Below the pieces are notes generated by a model. That model worked only from the letters and a program-made list of their open reading frames with translations. It ran no database searches and had not been told where the DNA came from. From Pseudomonas chlororaphis subsp. piscium (GTDB taxonomy: Bacteria > Pseudomonadota > Gammaproteobacteria > Pseudomonadales > Pseudomonadaceae), in NCBI RefSeq assembly GCF_003850345.1, contig NZ_CP027707.1, positions 1,178,001 to 1,242,000 of the forward strand: 64,000 bases of DNA, written 5' to 3'. How positions within the stretch are numbered: position 1 is the stretch's first letter; the number at the start of each line of letters is the position of its first letter. Positions 18,744 through 30,754 of the stretch are shown here, piece after piece. The position numbers and the translations under genes were made by a program.

Positions 18744-19138
18744 GGGCTTCTCGGCTGGTTGGCGGGAGAGGGCGTGGCTCCCCGAAAAAGTGCCCAGTGT
18801 ACCGCACCCGCTGGTTTTGGCGCTGTTTGAAGGGTGTGGAAGGCGGCTTGGGTCAAGCTTATGCATTTTTTTTCGGATTTAGAGCAATAAAGCTGACCAA
18901 ATGGCTAGGTAGAGGCGGATATTTCCCCGTCTCTGTGCTAGTTTTGCCCCGTCTTACGCGATGTCTCGGCGTTAAGCGTGCATTCAGCATTTGTCAGGTC
19001 GAACCAAACCCTGATTTCGGTATCTATAACCCCGATCTTTCGTGGTTGTGACCGGGGTGCCAGATCCACAAGATCTGGCTCGATGGCTGACACTGCACTC
19101 TGCAATCCAAATGAATTTGATAGGGAAGGAACACCACA
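18744..19138. other. Divergent intergenic region yejK / HU
   Basis: A 395-bp region with no supported gene. It must hold the promoters of yejK (minus) and the HU gene (plus), but no strong -35/-10 pair stands out. The part next to HU carries two abutting hairpins (19029-19079) and an AAGGA ribosome site at 19126-19130. Confidence 0.5.
19029..19079 (+). promoter_or_regulatory. Two abutting hairpins in the HU leader
   Basis: ACCCCG (19029-19034) pairs with CGGGGT (19053-19058), and directly next to it GCCAGATC (19059-19066) pairs with GATCTGGC (19072-19079) around CACAA. There is no T run after either, so they are leader structures rather than terminators. Confidence 0.5.
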
Positions 19139-19420
19139 ATGGCTATTACTAAAGACCAACTGATCGCTGATATCGCTGAAGCTATCGACGCGCCGAAAAC
19201 CACCGCGCGTAACGCTCTGGACCAACTGGCCCAAATCGTTGCTGATCAATTGGAAAATGGCGGCGAAATCACTCTGCCAGGTATCGGCAAACTGAAAGTG
19301 ACCGAGCGTCCTGCCCGTACTGGCCGTAACCCATCGACTGGCGCTGCCATCGAAATCGCTGCCAAGAAAGTTATCAAGCTGGTTGTGGCTAAAGGCCTGA
19401 CCGACTCGATCAACAAGTAA
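19139..19420 (+). CDS. hup: DNA-binding protein HU
   Basis: Small histone-like protein (93 residues) that bends and compacts DNA as a dimer. The sequence is textbook HU: 'MAITKDQLIADIAEAIDAPK', a beta arm with 'GEITLPGIGKLKVTERPART' and the 'GRNPSTG' tip whose Pro intercalates, and a closing helix 'KKVIKLVVAKGLTDSINK'. Pseudomonads carry several HU paralogues (HupA, HupB, HupN); I cannot say which one this is. It has its own leader with hairpins and a downstream terminator, so it is monocistronic. Confidence 0.95.
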   Translation: MAITKDQLIADIAEAIDAPKTTARNALDQLAQIVADQLENGGEITLPGIGKLKVTERPARTGRNPSTGAAIEIAAKKVIKLVVAKGLTDSINK

Positions 19421-19432
19421 GACTGCAGTAAG

Positions 19433-19466
19433 ACCGTGCCTCGGAACACTTCCGGGCACGGTTTTT
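19433..19466 (+). terminator. Rho-independent terminator of hup
   Basis: ACCGTGCC (19433-19440) pairs with GGCACGGT (19455-19462), followed by TTTT. Confidence 0.85.
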
Positions 19467-19487
19467 AGGCTTTAAGGCCGCAACGAT

Positions 19488-20546
19488 TTACGCAAGGTAA
19501 ATCGCCGTTTTTCCCCTCGTACTATCCCTCTGAACCCAACGCTCCTGGCGCCAGGCCTGTTGCTGTGCCTTGTCCTTGAAGGTCCAGGCGACGAAGCGGC
19601 TCTGTTTTTGCCCCTGTGACATCTCCACTACCTGGCTCTCCAGTGCCCCGGCCTTTTTCAGCGCGGTCTGAATCGCCGGCAGGTTCGAGGCTTTCGACAC
19701 CAGGGTGCTGAACCACAACACCTGTTGCGCCACCTGGGTGCTTTCGCCGATCAGTTGGGTCACGAAGCGCGCTTCGCCACCTTCGCACCACAACTCCGCG
19801 GCCTGGCCGCCAAAGTTCAGCACCGGCAGCTTGCGCTTGGGATCGGCCTTGCCCAGGGCTCGCCATTTGCGCTGGCTGCCGCGCGTGGCTTCCTCCAGGG
19901 AGGCATGGAACGGCGGATTGCACAGGGTCAGGTCGAAGCGTTCGTCGCTTTCCAGCAGCCCCAGCAGGATCTGTTTGCGGTTGGCTTGCTGGCGCAGGCC
20001 GATGGCCTTGTTCAGGCCGTTGGCCTGGACGATCGCCTTGGCGGCGGCGAGGGCGGTGGTGTCGATGTCGGAACCGAGGAACTGCCAGCGGTAATCGGAG
20101 TGGCCGATCAACGGGTAGATGCAGTTGGCGCCGACCCCGATGTCCAGCACCCGCACCGCCGCGCCACGGGGAATTACACCTTCGTTATGCGCGGCCAGCA
20201 GGTCGGCCAGGAAGTGCACGTAATCGGCGCGACCGGGTACCGGAGGGCAGAGGAAGTCGGCCGGAATGTCCCAATGGGCGATGCCGTAGAACGCCTTGAG
20301 CAGTGCCCGGTTGAACACCCGCACCGCCGCCGGGTTGGCGAAGTCGATGCTCTCCTTGCCGTAGGGATTGATGATCACGAAAGCCCCCAGCTCCGGGGTG
20401 CTCTTGATCAACTGCGGAAAGTCGTAGCGGCCTTGATGGCGATTGCGCGGGTGCAGGCTGGCCTTTTCCCGTGGCGCGACGGCCTTGGCCGGAGCAGCGG
20501 GTTGAGGCTTTTTGCGCGGAGCTTTGGGAGGGCGGGGGGCGGTCAT
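19488..20546 (-). CDS. rlmF: 23S rRNA (adenine-1618-N6)-methyltransferase RlmF
   Basis: SAM-dependent methyltransferase that makes m6A1618 in 23S rRNA. The 352 residues start with a basic Pro/Lys-rich extension (about 1-30); the family core follows with '[20 protein letters not shown]', the SAM loop '[16 protein letters not shown]', and the catalytic N-P-P-F-H tetrad plus His in '[20 protein letters not shown]'. It is convergent with hup. Confidence 0.93.
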   Translation of the reverse strand: MTAPRPPKAPRKKPQPAAPAKAVAPREKASLHPRNRHQGRYDFPQLIKSTPELGAFVIINPYGKESIDFANPAAVRVFNRALLKAFYGIAHWDIPADFLCPPVPGRADYVHFLADLLAAHNEGVIPRGAAVRVLDIGVGANCIYPLIGHSDYRWQFLGSDIDTTALAAAKAIVQANGLNKAIGLRQQANRKQILLGLLESDERFDLTLCNPPFHASLEEATRGSQRKWRALGKADPKRKLPVLNFGGQAAELWCEGGEARFVTQLIGESTQVAQQVLWFSTLVSKASNLPAIQTALKKAGALESQVVEMSQGQKQSRFVAWTFKDKAQQQAWRQERWVQRDSTRGKTAIYLA

Positions 20547-20617
20547 GGGCGAAATCGGTTCGGGTATGGCTCAAAGTGGCGCGCATTGTCCCATATCTGC
20601 CTCGGTGACGTGGCCTC

Positions 20618-20699
20618 TGTAGGAGCGAGGCTTGCCCGCGAAGCGTTATCCCTGGCACACCGCGTTTTCCTTTATCGCCAGCAAGCTGCGCTCCTACAG
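20618..20699. repeat. REP element (type 1), inverted pair
   Basis: TGTAGGAGCGAGGCTTGCCC starts at 20618; the facing unit GCAAGCTGCGCTCCTACA ends near 20698. It lies between rlmF and valS. Confidence 0.9.
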
Positions 20700-20727
20700 A
20701 GGCATCAGCTTTTCGGTCGGGCACAAA

Positions 20728-20757
20728 AAAGGGAGCCCTTTGCAGGGCTCCCTTTTT
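20728..20757 (-). terminator. Rho-independent terminator of valS
   Basis: AAAGGGAGCCCT pairs with AGGGCTCCCTTT around a short loop, with an A run on the left (T run on the minus strand) and T run on the right, so it can act both ways. Confidence 0.85.
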
Positions 20758-20776
20758 CTTACCGCTCGAATTGCCG

Positions 20777-23623
20777 TTACAGGCTGGAGATCCGTGCGTG
20801 CTGCTCGGCCAGCTTGCCCAGAGCCTGTTCGGCTTCGGCCAGTTTGGCGCGTTCCTTGTCGATCACTTCGGCCGGGGCCTTGTCGACGAAGGCGGCGTTG
20901 GACAGCTTGCCGCCGACCCGCTGCACTTCGCCTTGCAGGCGCTGGATTTCCTTGTCCAGGCGCGCCAGTTCGGCCCCCTTGTCGATCAGGCCGGCCATCG
21001 GCACCAGCACTTCCATCTCGCCGACCAGGGCGGTAGCGGACAGCGGTGCTTCGTCGCCGGCTTGCAGCACGGTGATCGATTCGAGTTTGGCCAGCTTCTT
21101 CAGCAGGGTCTCGTTTTCGCTCAGGCGGCGCTGGTCTTCGGCGCTGACGTTCTTCAGGAACAACGCCAGTGGCTTGCCCGGGCCGATGTTCATTTCGGCA
21201 CGGATGTTACGGGTGCCGAGCATCAGGCCCTTGAGCCATTCGATGTCGTCTTCGGCGGCCTGGTCGATGCGCGCTTCAACGGCCACCGGCCAGGGTTGCA
21301 GCATGATGGTCTTGCCCTGGATGCCGGCCAGCGGCGCCAGGCGCTGCCAGATTTCTTCGGTGATGAACGGCATGAACGGGTGGGCCAGGCGCAGCGCCAC
21401 TTCCAGCACGCGCACCAGGGTGCGACGGGTGCCGCGCTGGCGCTCGACCGGCGCGTTTTCGTCCCATAGCACTGGCTTGGACAATTCCAGGTACCAGTCG
21501 CAGTACTGGTTCCAGATGAACTCGTACAGCGCCTGGGCCGCCAGGTCGAAACGGAACTGGTCCAGTTGGCGGGTCACTTCGGCTTCGGTGCGCTGCAGCT
21601 GGGAGATGATCCAGCGGTCGGCCAGCGACAGCTCGTAGGCTTCGCCGTTCTGACCGCAGTCTTCGCCCTTGTCCAGCACGTAGCGTGCGGCGTTCCAGAT
21701 CTTGTTGCAGAAGTTGCGATAGCCTTCGACGCGGCCCATGTCGAACTTGATGTCGCGGCCGGTGGATGCCAGCGAGCAGAAGGTGAAGCGCAGGGCGTCG
21801 GTGCCGTAGCTGGCGATGCCGTCGGCGAACTCCTGGCGGGTCTGCTTCTCGATCTTCTTCGCCAGTTGCGGCTGCATCATGCCGGTGGTGCGTTTCTGCA
21901 CCAGGGCTTCGAGCTCGATACCGTCGATGATGTCCAGCGGGTCAAGGACGTTGCCCTTGGACTTGGACATCTTCTGGCCCTGGCCGTCGCGTACCAGGCC
22001 GTGTACGTACACGGTCTTGAACGGAACCTGCGGTGTGCCGTCTTCGTTCTTCACCAGGTGCATGGTGAGCATGATCATCCGGGCGACCCAGAAGAAAATG
22101 ATGTCGAAACCGGTCACCAGCACGTCGGTCGGGTGGAAGGTCTTGAGGAACTCGGTCTGCTCCGGCCAGCCCAGGGTGGAGAAGGTCCACAGGCCCGAAC
22201 TGAACCAGGTGTCGAGGACGTCGTTGTCCTGTTGCAGTGCAATCTCAGGCCCGAGGTTGTGCTTGGCGCGCACTTCGGCTTCGTCGCGGCCTACATAGAC
22301 CTTGCCCGACTCGTCGTACCAGGCTGGGATGCGGTGGCCCCACCACAGCTGGCGGCTGATGCACCAGTCCTGGATATCGCGCATCCAGGAGAAGTACATG
22401 TTTTCGTACTGTTTTGGCACGAAGGCGATGCGGCCGTCTTCCACGGCGGCAATGGCCGGCTCGGCCAGGGGCTTGGTGGAGACGTACCACTGGTCGGTCA
22501 GCCACGGCTCGATGATGGTGCCGGAGCGGTCGCCTTTCGGCACTTTCAGGGCATGGTCGTCAACGCTGACCAGCAGGCCGGCGGCGTCGAACGCAGCGAC
22601 GATTTCCTTGCGCGCCTGGAAGCGGTTGAGACCGGCGAACTCGGCCGGGATCTTGCCGTCGATGCTTTCGTTCAGCGTGCCGTCCAGGTTGAACACCTGG
22701 GCGGCAGGCAGTACTTCGGCATTCTTGTCGAAGATGTTCAGCAGCGGCAGGTTGTGACGCTTGCCGACTTCGTAGTCGTTGAAGTCGTGGGCCGGGGTGA
22801 TCTTCACGCAGCCGGTGCCGAACTCAGGGTCGCAGTAGTCGTCGGCGATGATCGGGATGCGACGACCCACCAGCGGCAGTTCGACGAACTTGCCGATCAG
22901 CGCCTTGTAACGCTCGTCTTCCGGGTTAACGGCCACGGCGGAGTCGCCGAGCATGGTTTCCGGACGGGTGGTGGCAACGATCAGGTAGTCCAGGCCTTCA
23001 GCGGTCTTGGCACCGTCGGCCAGCGGGTAGCGCAGGTTCCACAGCGAACCTTTTTCGTCGTGGTTTTCCACTTCGAGGTCGGAGATCGCGGTGTGCAGCT
23101 TGGTGTCCCAGTTGACCAGACGCTTGCCGCGGTAGATCAGGCCGTCTTCGTGCAGGCGCACGAAGGCTTCTTTGACGGCTTCGGAAAGACCGTCGTCCAT
23201 GGTGAAGCGCTCGCGGCTCCAGTCCACGGACGAGCCCAGGCGGCGGATCTGACGGCTGATGTTGCCGCCGGACTGATCCTTCCACTCCCAGACTTTCTCG
23301 AGGAATTTTTCCCGGCCCAGATCGTGACGATTCTGGCCCTGGGCTTCGATCTGACGCTCCACCAGCATCTGGGTGGCGATACCGGCGTGGTCGGTACCCG
23401 GTTGCCACAGGGTGTTGCGGCCCTGCATGCGGCGGAAGCGGATCAAGGCGTCCATGATCGCGTTGTTGAAGCCATGGCCCATGTGCAGGCTGCCAGTGAC
23501 GTTCGGTGGCGGAATCATGATGGTGTACGAGTCGCCCGCGCCTTGCGGGGCGAAGTAATTCTCTGACTCCCAGGTCTGATACCAGGAAGTTTCAATGGCG
23601 TGCGGCTGGTAGGTCTTATCCAT
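20777..23623 (-). CDS. valS: Valyl-tRNA synthetase
   Basis: Class I aminoacyl-tRNA synthetase charging tRNA-Val, 948 residues as usual for the enzyme. The HIGH-type motif is '[20 protein letters not shown]' near 38-57, the editing domain includes '[19 protein letters not shown]' type sequence, and the KMSKS motif is in '[16 protein letters not shown]'. The C-terminal coiled coil from about 875 ('[20 protein letters not shown]') clamps the tRNA elbow. It is the last gene of a minus-strand run after holC, but 217 bp with a REP pair separates it from the upstream gene. Confidence 0.97.
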   Translation of the reverse strand: MDKTYQPHAIETSWYQTWESENYFAPQGAGDSYTIMIPPPNVTGSLHMGHGFNNAIMDALIRFRRMQGRNTLWQPGTDHAGIATQMLVERQIEAQGQNRHDLGREKFLEKVWEWKDQSGGNISRQIRRLGSSVDWSRERFTMDDGLSEAVKEAFVRLHEDGLIYRGKRLVNWDTKLHTAISDLEVENHDEKGSLWNLRYPLADGAKTAEGLDYLIVATTRPETMLGDSAVAVNPEDERYKALIGKFVELPLVGRRIPIIADDYCDPEFGTGCVKITPAHDFNDYEVGKRHNLPLLNIFDKNAEVLPAAQVFNLDGTLNESIDGKIPAEFAGLNRFQARKEIVAAFDAAGLLVSVDDHALKVPKGDRSGTIIEPWLTDQWYVSTKPLAEPAIAAVEDGRIAFVPKQYENMYFSWMRDIQDWCISRQLWWGHRIPAWYDESGKVYVGRDEAEVRAKHNLGPEIALQQDNDVLDTWFSSGLWTFSTLGWPEQTEFLKTFHPTDVLVTGFDIIFFWVARMIMLTMHLVKNEDGTPQVPFKTVYVHGLVRDGQGQKMSKSKGNVLDPLDIIDGIELEALVQKRTTGMMQPQLAKKIEKQTRQEFADGIASYGTDALRFTFCSLASTGRDIKFDMGRVEGYRNFCNKIWNAARYVLDKGEDCGQNGEAYELSLADRWIISQLQRTEAEVTRQLDQFRFDLAAQALYEFIWNQYCDWYLELSKPVLWDENAPVERQRGTRRTLVRVLEVALRLAHPFMPFITEEIWQRLAPLAGIQGKTIMLQPWPVAVEARIDQAAEDDIEWLKGLMLGTRNIRAEMNIGPGKPLALFLKNVSAEDQRRLSENETLLKKLAKLESITVLQAGDEAPLSATALVGEMEVLVPMAGLIDKGAELARLDKEIQRLQGEVQRVGGKLSNAAFVDKAPAEVIDKERAKLAEAEQALGKLAEQHARISSL

Positions 23624-23764
23624 GCGCGGCGGGACCCTATTGGCATTTATTCAGGAAAAGCCGGGAAGTATAGCGGGGATGAACCGATGCGCGTAGAGCA
23701 GGCTGACGGCGGGAGGGCGAAAAGTACTCGATGAACGGGGATTTTTGCTTGGTATCCGGCGTTA

Positions 23765-23827
23765 TCGCGGGCAAGCCTCGCTCCTACAGATGGCTGGTGA
23801 CCTGTAGCTGCGAGGTTTGTCCGCTGA
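23765..23827. repeat. REP element (type 1), partly degraded pair
   Basis: TCGCGGGCAAGCCTCGCTCC at 23765 is intact; the facing unit TGTAGCTGCGAGGTTTGTCC from 23803 has several changes. Confidence 0.8.
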
Positions 23828-23840
23828 ATAAGGCAGGGGG

Positions 23841-24308
23841 TCAGGCGTCGTACTGGCTCAGCAGGCGATCCATTCGCGCGTCGAGGCGGCGCTTGATCTC
23901 GGTTTCGATATGCGGGGCGAAGTCGTCGATCACGTCTTGCATGATCAGTTGCGCGGCGGCGCGCAGTTCGCTGTCCAGGTGCAGCAGGGCATCCTGGCTC
24001 TTGGGCGCTGGCGCTGGTGCGGGTTTTGGTGTCGGTGCCGGTGTAGGGGGTGGGGCGGCAACTACGGGAGCAGGTTGCGGTTCGGCTACCGGAGCGGGGG
24101 CTGGTTGTGGTTCTGCCGGCGCCTCTTCGAGGGTTTCGACGGCAGGCTTGCCGCCGACCATATCGAACAGCAGTGGTATCTGCACTTCGCCGTCGACGGT
24201 CTCGGTCAGCAGCGGAGGTTGCAGGTCGTCATCGCCGAGCAGTTGGCGGATGGACTCGAGGTCATCCAGCAGGTGCGCGGACTTTTGCAGCGGTTTGGGA
24301 GTGTCCAT
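23841..24308 (-). CDS. Conserved hypothetical protein next to holC
   Basis: A 155-residue protein of unknown function, seen between holC and valS in pseudomonads. It has an acidic N-terminal part ('LLDDLESIRQLLGDDDLQPP'), a central linker of about 45 residues made almost only of Pro, Ala and Glu/Gln, and a C-terminal helical part ('AAAQLIMQDVIDDFAPHIET', then EIKRRLDARMDRLL). I use the ATG at 24308, 7 bp after the holC stop; the frame continues upstream through holC but out of register with it. It probably works or is at least made with HolC. Confidence 0.8.
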   Translation of the reverse strand: MDTPKPLQKSAHLLDDLESIRQLLGDDDLQPPLLTETVDGEVQIPLLFDMVGGKPAVETLEEAPAEPQPAPAPVAEPQPAPVVAAPPPTPAPTPKPAPAPAPKSQDALLHLDSELRAAAQLIMQDVIDDFAPHIETEIKRRLDARMDRLLSQYDA

Positions 24309-24315
24309 CGATGGC

Positions 24316-24744
24316 TCAGAGTCGCTGTAAACGGTGATCTTGCAGAGGATAGCCCTGTTCGCGGTAGAAACGGAAACTCTCGCGAGCAGCCTGGCGGATA
24401 GTCGGGTCTTCCACCACCACTTCGGCGATGCGGGCAAAACGCTGGGCAAATGGCGGGACCTTCAGGTCCAGGTTGACCAGCAGGTCATGGTGCTCGCCGG
24501 GGTCGTCGCCGAGGCCGAGAACAATCAGGCCATCCGGTTCGCTTTCGGCAGGACCGTGAGGCACGAAGGTTTCGCCCTTGAAGCGCCACAGCCGGGCATC
24601 GAGTTCATCGCGCTGGGCCGCGTCGCTGCAATGCAGGTAGATGCGATGCCCCATGCGCCAGGCCTTGTCGGTGAGCTTGCAGGCGAAGTCCAGGCGCGCC
24701 GAAGGATCCGCGCTGGGAAGGATATAGAAGTCGACTTTGGTCAT
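24316..24744 (-). CDS. holC: DNA polymerase III chi subunit
   Basis: Clamp-loader accessory subunit that binds SSB and, through psi, the clamp-loader complex. The 142 residues fit the family: 'KVDFYILPSADPSARLDFAC' at the start, 'GHRIYLHCSDAAQRDELDAR' and 'FVPHGPAESEPDGLIVLG'. It lies 60 bp downstream of pepA on the same strand, an association of pepA, holC and valS common in gamma-proteobacteria. Confidence 0.93.
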   Translation of the reverse strand: MTKVDFYILPSADPSARLDFACKLTDKAWRMGHRIYLHCSDAAQRDELDARLWRFKGETFVPHGPAESEPDGLIVLGLGDDPGEHHDLLVNLDLKVPPFAQRFARIAEVVVEDPTIRQAARESFRFYREQGYPLQDHRLQRL

Positions 24745-24804
24745 TGCGGTTCCTGAACCCGGGAGTGCGCCGCGTGTGGGCGACGCACCCCGAGGTCATA
24801 GGTT

Positions 24805-26608
<1,804 letters not shown>

Positions 26609-27727
26609 TTGATCGTCTTCCGTTATCTATCCCGCGAAGTGTTGCTGACCCTGAGCGCCGTGAGTGCTGTTCTGCTGGTCATCATCATGAGCGGACGCTT
26701 CGTCAAATACCTCGCGCAAGCGGCCTCGGGCGCACTGGACCCAGGCTCGCTGTTCCTGATCATGGGGGTCCGCATGCCGGGCTTCCTGCAATTGATCCTG
26801 CCCTTGGGGCTGTTCCTCGGCATTCTGCTGGCCTATGGCCGTCTCTATCTTGAAAGCGAGATGACCGTGCTCTCGGCCACCGGCATGAGCCAGCAGCGCC
26901 TGCTGGGCATGACCATGATTCCGGCGACCCTGGTCGCGCTGATCGTGGCCTGGCTGAGCCTGAGCCTGGCGCCCCAGGGGGCCAACCAGTTCCAGCTGAT
27001 CCTCAACAAGCAGGATGCACTGACCGAATTCGACACCCTGGTGCCAGGCCGCTTCCAGGCCCTCAACGACGGCACGCGGGTGACCTACACCGAGCAGCTG
27101 TCCGATGACCGGACCAACCTCGGTGGCGTGTTCATTTCGGAAAAACGCCTGAGCCAGGAGAAGAAGGATCAGGGCATCTCGGTGCTGGTGGCGGAGAAGG
27201 GGCACCAGGACATTCGCCCGGACGGCAACCGTTACCTGATTCTGGAAAACGGTTATCGCTACGACGGCAACCCGGGCCAGGCCGATTACCGGGTCATCAA
27301 ATACGATACCTACGGCGTGTTGCTGGCCAAGCCGGACGTCAGCGACGAAGTCACCGATCGCGACGCCATGCCTACCCGCGACCTGATCGGCAACCCGGAC
27401 CTGCGCGCCCATGCCGAGCTGCAATGGCGTATTTCCCTGCCGTTGCTGGTGTTTGTCGTGACCCTGATGGCGGTTCCGCTGTCCCGGGTGAACCCGCGCC
27501 AGGGCCGCTTCCTCAAACTGCTGCCGGCGATTCTTCTTTATATGGCTTACCTGACCATCCTGATCGCGGCCCGTGGCTCGCTGGAAAAAGGCAAGCTGCC
27601 GCAAGCACTGGGCCTGTGGTGGGTACACGGACTGTTTCTATTGATTGGCCTCGGATTGCTGTACTGGGAACCCTTGCGTCTGAAACTGGCGAGCCGCCGC
27701 AGCATGAAGGAGGTGGCTCGTGGTTAA
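26609..27727 (+). CDS. lptF: LPS export ABC transporter permease LptF
   Basis: Inner-membrane subunit of LptB2FG, which extracts lipopolysaccharide and hands it to LptC/A. Of 372 residues, about six are in membrane segments: three near the N-terminus ('EVLLTLSAVSAVLLVIIMSG', 'FLQLILPLGLFLGILLAYGR') and three near the C-terminus ('LPLLVFVVTLMAVPLSRVNP'), with a periplasmic beta-jellyroll between. I choose the TTG at 26609, which gives M-I-V-F-R-Y-L and has CTGGAG 8 bp upstream; the GTG at 26600 would overlap that site. It overlaps lptG by 8 bp. Confidence 0.94.
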   Translation: MIVFRYLSREVLLTLSAVSAVLLVIIMSGRFVKYLAQAASGALDPGSLFLIMGVRMPGFLQLILPLGLFLGILLAYGRLYLESEMTVLSATGMSQQRLLGMTMIPATLVALIVAWLSLSLAPQGANQFQLILNKQDALTEFDTLVPGRFQALNDGTRVTYTEQLSDDRTNLGGVFISEKRLSQEKKDQGISVLVAEKGHQDIRPDGNRYLILENGYRYDGNPGQADYRVIKYDTYGVLLAKPDVSDEVTDRDAMPTRDLIGNPDLRAHAELQWRISLPLLVFVVTLMAVPLSRVNPRQGRFLKLLPAILLYMAYLTILIAARGSLEKGKLPQALGLWWVHGLFLLIGLGLLYWEPLRLKLASRRSMKEVARG

Positions 27728-28781
27728 GCTCGATCGCTACATCGGTAGCAGTGTCCTGCTGGCCATTCTGGCAGTACTGGGGATTATTCTCGGCCTGGCA
27801 TCGCTGTTTGCCTTCATCGACGAGATGGGCAGTGTCAGCGACAGCTACACCGTGATGGACGTGCTGAGTTTCGTCGCGCTGACGGCGCCTCGCCGGCTCT
27901 ACGAAATGCTGCCGATGGCGGCCCTGATCGGCTGCCTGATCGGCTTGGGCAGCCTGGCCAGCAACAGTGAACTGACCATCATGCGCGCCGCCGGTGTATC
28001 CGTCGGGCGGATCGTCTGGGCGGTGATGAAGCCGATGCTGTTCCTGATGGTGGCGGGCGTGCTGATCGGCGAGTACGTCGCTCCCGCCACGGAAAGCCAG
28101 GCACAGGCCAGCCGGGCGCTGGCCCAGGGTTCGGGCGATGCGCAAAGCTCCAAGCACGGCCTGTGGCACCGTCAGGGCGAGGAGTTCATCCACATCAACG
28201 CCGTGCAGCCCAACGGCCTGTTGTATGGCGTGACCCGTTATCACTTCGACGATCAGCGGCACATGCTGTCCTCGAGTTTCGCCCGCCAGGCCCGCTTCGA
28301 AGAGAGCTACTGGCAACTGAGCGACGTCACCACCACCTATTTCCGTGAAGGCCATACCGAGGTCATCAGCGTCCCGCAGGAACGTTGGGACGTGGCCTTG
28401 AGCCCGCAATTGCTGAGTACTGTGGTGATGGCGCCGGAATCCCTGTCGATCAGCGGTCTGTGGGGCTACATCCACTACCTGGCCGACCAGGGCCTGAACA
28501 ACGGTCGCTACTGGCTGGCGTTCTGGGTCAAGGTGTTGCAACCGCTGGTCACCGCGGCCCTGGTATTGATGGCGATCTCGTTCATTTTCGGCCCGTTGCG
28601 TTCCGTGACGCTCGGCCAGCGGGTATTCACCGGCGTGCTGGTGGGGTTCACCTTCCGCATCGCCCAGGACCTGCTGGGTCCGTCGAGCCTGGTATTCGGC
28701 TTCTCGCCGCTGTTCGCGGTGCTGGTTCCCGCCGGGATCTGCGCCCTGGCCGGGCTCTGGCTGTTGCGCCGGGCCGGCTGA
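27720..28781 (+). CDS. lptG: LPS export ABC transporter permease LptG
   Basis: Partner of LptF in the LPS extractor, 353 residues from a GTG start inside the end of lptF. Membrane segments are at both ends ('YIGSSVLLAILAVLGIILGL'; 'VTAALVLMAISFIFGPLRSV'), with a periplasmic domain of about 170 residues between. 'GEYVAPATESQAQASRALAQ' is a recognisable family stretch. The 8-bp overlap keeps the two subunits in balance. A terminator follows. Confidence 0.95.
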   Translation: MVKLDRYIGSSVLLAILAVLGIILGLASLFAFIDEMGSVSDSYTVMDVLSFVALTAPRRLYEMLPMAALIGCLIGLGSLASNSELTIMRAAGVSVGRIVWAVMKPMLFLMVAGVLIGEYVAPATESQAQASRALAQGSGDAQSSKHGLWHRQGEEFIHINAVQPNGLLYGVTRYHFDDQRHMLSSSFARQARFEESYWQLSDVTTTYFREGHTEVISVPQERWDVALSPQLLSTVVMAPESLSISGLWGYIHYLADQGLNNGRYWLAFWVKVLQPLVTAALVLMAISFIFGPLRSVTLGQRVFTGVLVGFTFRIAQDLLGPSSLVFGFSPLFAVLVPAGICALAGLWLLRRAG

Positions 28782-28809
28782 CCGGCGCCAATGACGCCAC
28801 TCGCAAGAG

Positions 28810-28840
28810 AAACGCCCCTGTCGAAAGACCGGGGCGTTTT
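28810..28840 (+). terminator. Rho-independent terminator of lptFG
   Basis: AAACGCCCC (28810-28818) pairs with GGGGCGTTT (28831-28839), ending in a T run. Confidence 0.85.
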
Positions 28841-28867
28841 GCGTTTATGCACCACTGACAGGCGAAC

Positions 28868-28897
28868 GTGACGCTCGCGTCGTCTATCAGGTACAAT
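28868..28897 (+). promoter_or_regulatory. Candidate lepA promoter
   Basis: GTGACG (28868-28873) and TACAAT (28892-28897) with an 18-bp spacer, about 50 bp upstream of the lepA GTG. Confidence 0.5.
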
Positions 28898-28949
28898 TCC
28901 CGGCTATTTTTCGGCGGGCTATGCCTGCAGCCTTTTTGAGTGTTGATCC

Positions 28950-30749
28950 GTGAGTGATTTGAGTCATATCCGCAATTTCTCCATCATCGCCCACATTGAC
29001 CATGGCAAGTCGACTCTGGCCGATCGCTTCATCCAGATGTGCGGCGGCCTGGCCGAGCGCGAAATGGAGGCCCAGGTTCTGGACTCCATGGACCTTGAGC
29101 GTGAACGCGGGATCACCATCAAGGCCCACAGCGTTACCCTCTATTACAAAGCTCGCGACGGTATCACCTACCAGCTGAACTTCATCGACACCCCAGGCCA
29201 CGTGGACTTCACCTATGAAGTCAGCCGGTCGCTGGCAGCCTGTGAAGGCGCCTTGCTGGTGGTCGACGCTGGCCAGGGCGTGGAAGCGCAATCGGTTGCC
29301 AACTGCTATACCGCCATCGAGCAGGGCCTGGAGGTCATGCCGGTGCTGAACAAGATCGACCTGCCGCAGGCCGATCCGGACCGGGTCAAGGAAGAGATCG
29401 AGAAGATCATCGGTATCGATGCCACCGACGCCGTGACCTGTAGCGCCAAGACCGGCCTGGGTGTCGACGAGGTGCTGGAGCGCCTGGTAACCACCATTCC
29501 CGCGCCGACCGGCAACATCGAGGATCCGTTGCAAGCGTTGATCATCGACTCCTGGTTCGACAATTACCTGGGCGTCGTGTCCCTGGTTCGCGTGCGCCAT
29601 GGCCGCGTGAAGAAGGGCGACAAGATCCTGGTCAAATCCACCGGCAAGATCCACCTGGTGGACAGCGTCGGTGTATTCAACCCGAAACACACCGCCACCA
29701 CCGACCTGAAGGCCGGTGAAGTAGGCTTCATCATCGCCGGTATCAAGGACATTCACGGTGCACCGGTAGGTGACACCCTGACCCTGAGCTCGACTCCCGA
29801 TGTCGAAGTGCTGCCCGGCTTCAAGCGCATTCAACCGCAGGTCTACGCCGGCCTGTTCCCGGTCAGCTCCGACGACTTCGAAGACTTCCGCGAAGCCCTG
29901 CAAAAGCTCACGCTGAACGACTCGTCGCTGCAATACACCCCGGAAAGCTCCGACGCACTGGGCTTTGGCTTCCGTTGCGGCTTCCTCGGCATGCTGCACA
30001 TGGAAATCATCCAGGAGCGCCTGGAGCGCGAATACGACCTGGACCTGATCACCACGGCGCCGACGGTGATTTTCGAGCTGCAACTGAAGAATGGTGAGAC
30101 GATCTACGTCGATAACCCATCGAAGTTGCCGGATCTGTCGTCCATCGAAGATATGCGCGAACCGATCGTGCGGGCCAATATTCTTGTGCCGCAGGAGCAC
30201 CTGGGTAACGTCATTACCCTGTGCATCGAGAAGCGCGGCATACAGCACGACATGCTGTTCCTCGGTAGCCAGGTCCAGGTGACCTACGACCTGCCGATGA
30301 ACGAAGTGGTCCTGGACTTCTTCGACCGCCTCAAATCCACCAGTCGTGGCTATGCTTCGCTGGATTATCATTTCGATCGCTACCAATCGGCTAATCTGGT
30401 CAAGCTGGATGTGCTGATCAACGGTGAGAAAGTCGACGCCCTGGCATTGATCGTGCATCGTGACAACGCGCACTACAAAGGGCGTGCGTTGACCGAGAAG
30501 ATGAAGGAACTGATTCCTCGGCAGATGTTCGACGTGGCAATCCAGGCCGCCATTGGCGGGCAGATTGTGGCGCGGACAACCGTCAAGGCGCTCAGAAAGA
30601 ACGTACTGGCCAAATGCTACGGTGGTGACGTTAGCCGTAAGCGCAAGCTGTTGGAAAAGCAGAAGGCCGGTAAGAAACGCATGAAGCAAGTGGGTAACGT
30701 GGAAATTCCACAAGAAGCCTTCCTTGCCGTGCTCAGGTTGGATAGTTAG
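28950..30749 (+). CDS. lepA: Elongation factor 4 (LepA)
   Basis: Ribosomal GTPase resembling EF-G that acts in translation initiation or back-translocation (its exact role is debated). The 599 residues show the G domain motifs '[14 protein letters not shown]', 'DTPGHVDF' and 'NKIDLPQ', followed by domains II and III and the LepA-specific C-terminal domain with '[20 protein letters not shown]'. The start is a GTG at 28950. It is the first gene of the lepA-lepB-rnc-era-recO-pdxJ block; lepB starts 5 bp later. Confidence 0.97.
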   Translation: MSDLSHIRNFSIIAHIDHGKSTLADRFIQMCGGLAEREMEAQVLDSMDLERERGITIKAHSVTLYYKARDGITYQLNFIDTPGHVDFTYEVSRSLAACEGALLVVDAGQGVEAQSVANCYTAIEQGLEVMPVLNKIDLPQADPDRVKEEIEKIIGIDATDAVTCSAKTGLGVDEVLERLVTTIPAPTGNIEDPLQALIIDSWFDNYLGVVSLVRVRHGRVKKGDKILVKSTGKIHLVDSVGVFNPKHTATTDLKAGEVGFIIAGIKDIHGAPVGDTLTLSSTPDVEVLPGFKRIQPQVYAGLFPVSSDDFEDFREALQKLTLNDSSLQYTPESSDALGFGFRCGFLGMLHMEIIQERLEREYDLDLITTAPTVIFELQLKNGETIYVDNPSKLPDLSSIEDMREPIVRANILVPQEHLGNVITLCIEKRGIQHDMLFLGSQVQVTYDLPMNEVVLDFFDRLKSTSRGYASLDYHFDRYQSANLVKLDVLINGEKVDALALIVHRDNAHYKGRALTEKMKELIPRQMFDVAIQAAIGGQIVARTTVKALRKNVLAKCYGGDVSRKRKLLEKQKAGKKRMKQVGNVEIPQEAFLAVLRLDS

Positions 30750-30754
30750 GTCCT

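Noticed and set aside
19059..19079. HU leader hairpin as a terminator of an upstream small gene
   Set aside because: No T run and no convincing upstream reading frame on the plus strand.
28887..30713. Minus-strand frame of about 600 codons
   Set aside because: It mirrors lepA; the protein has no recognisable domain and the plus strand is a near-perfect LepA.
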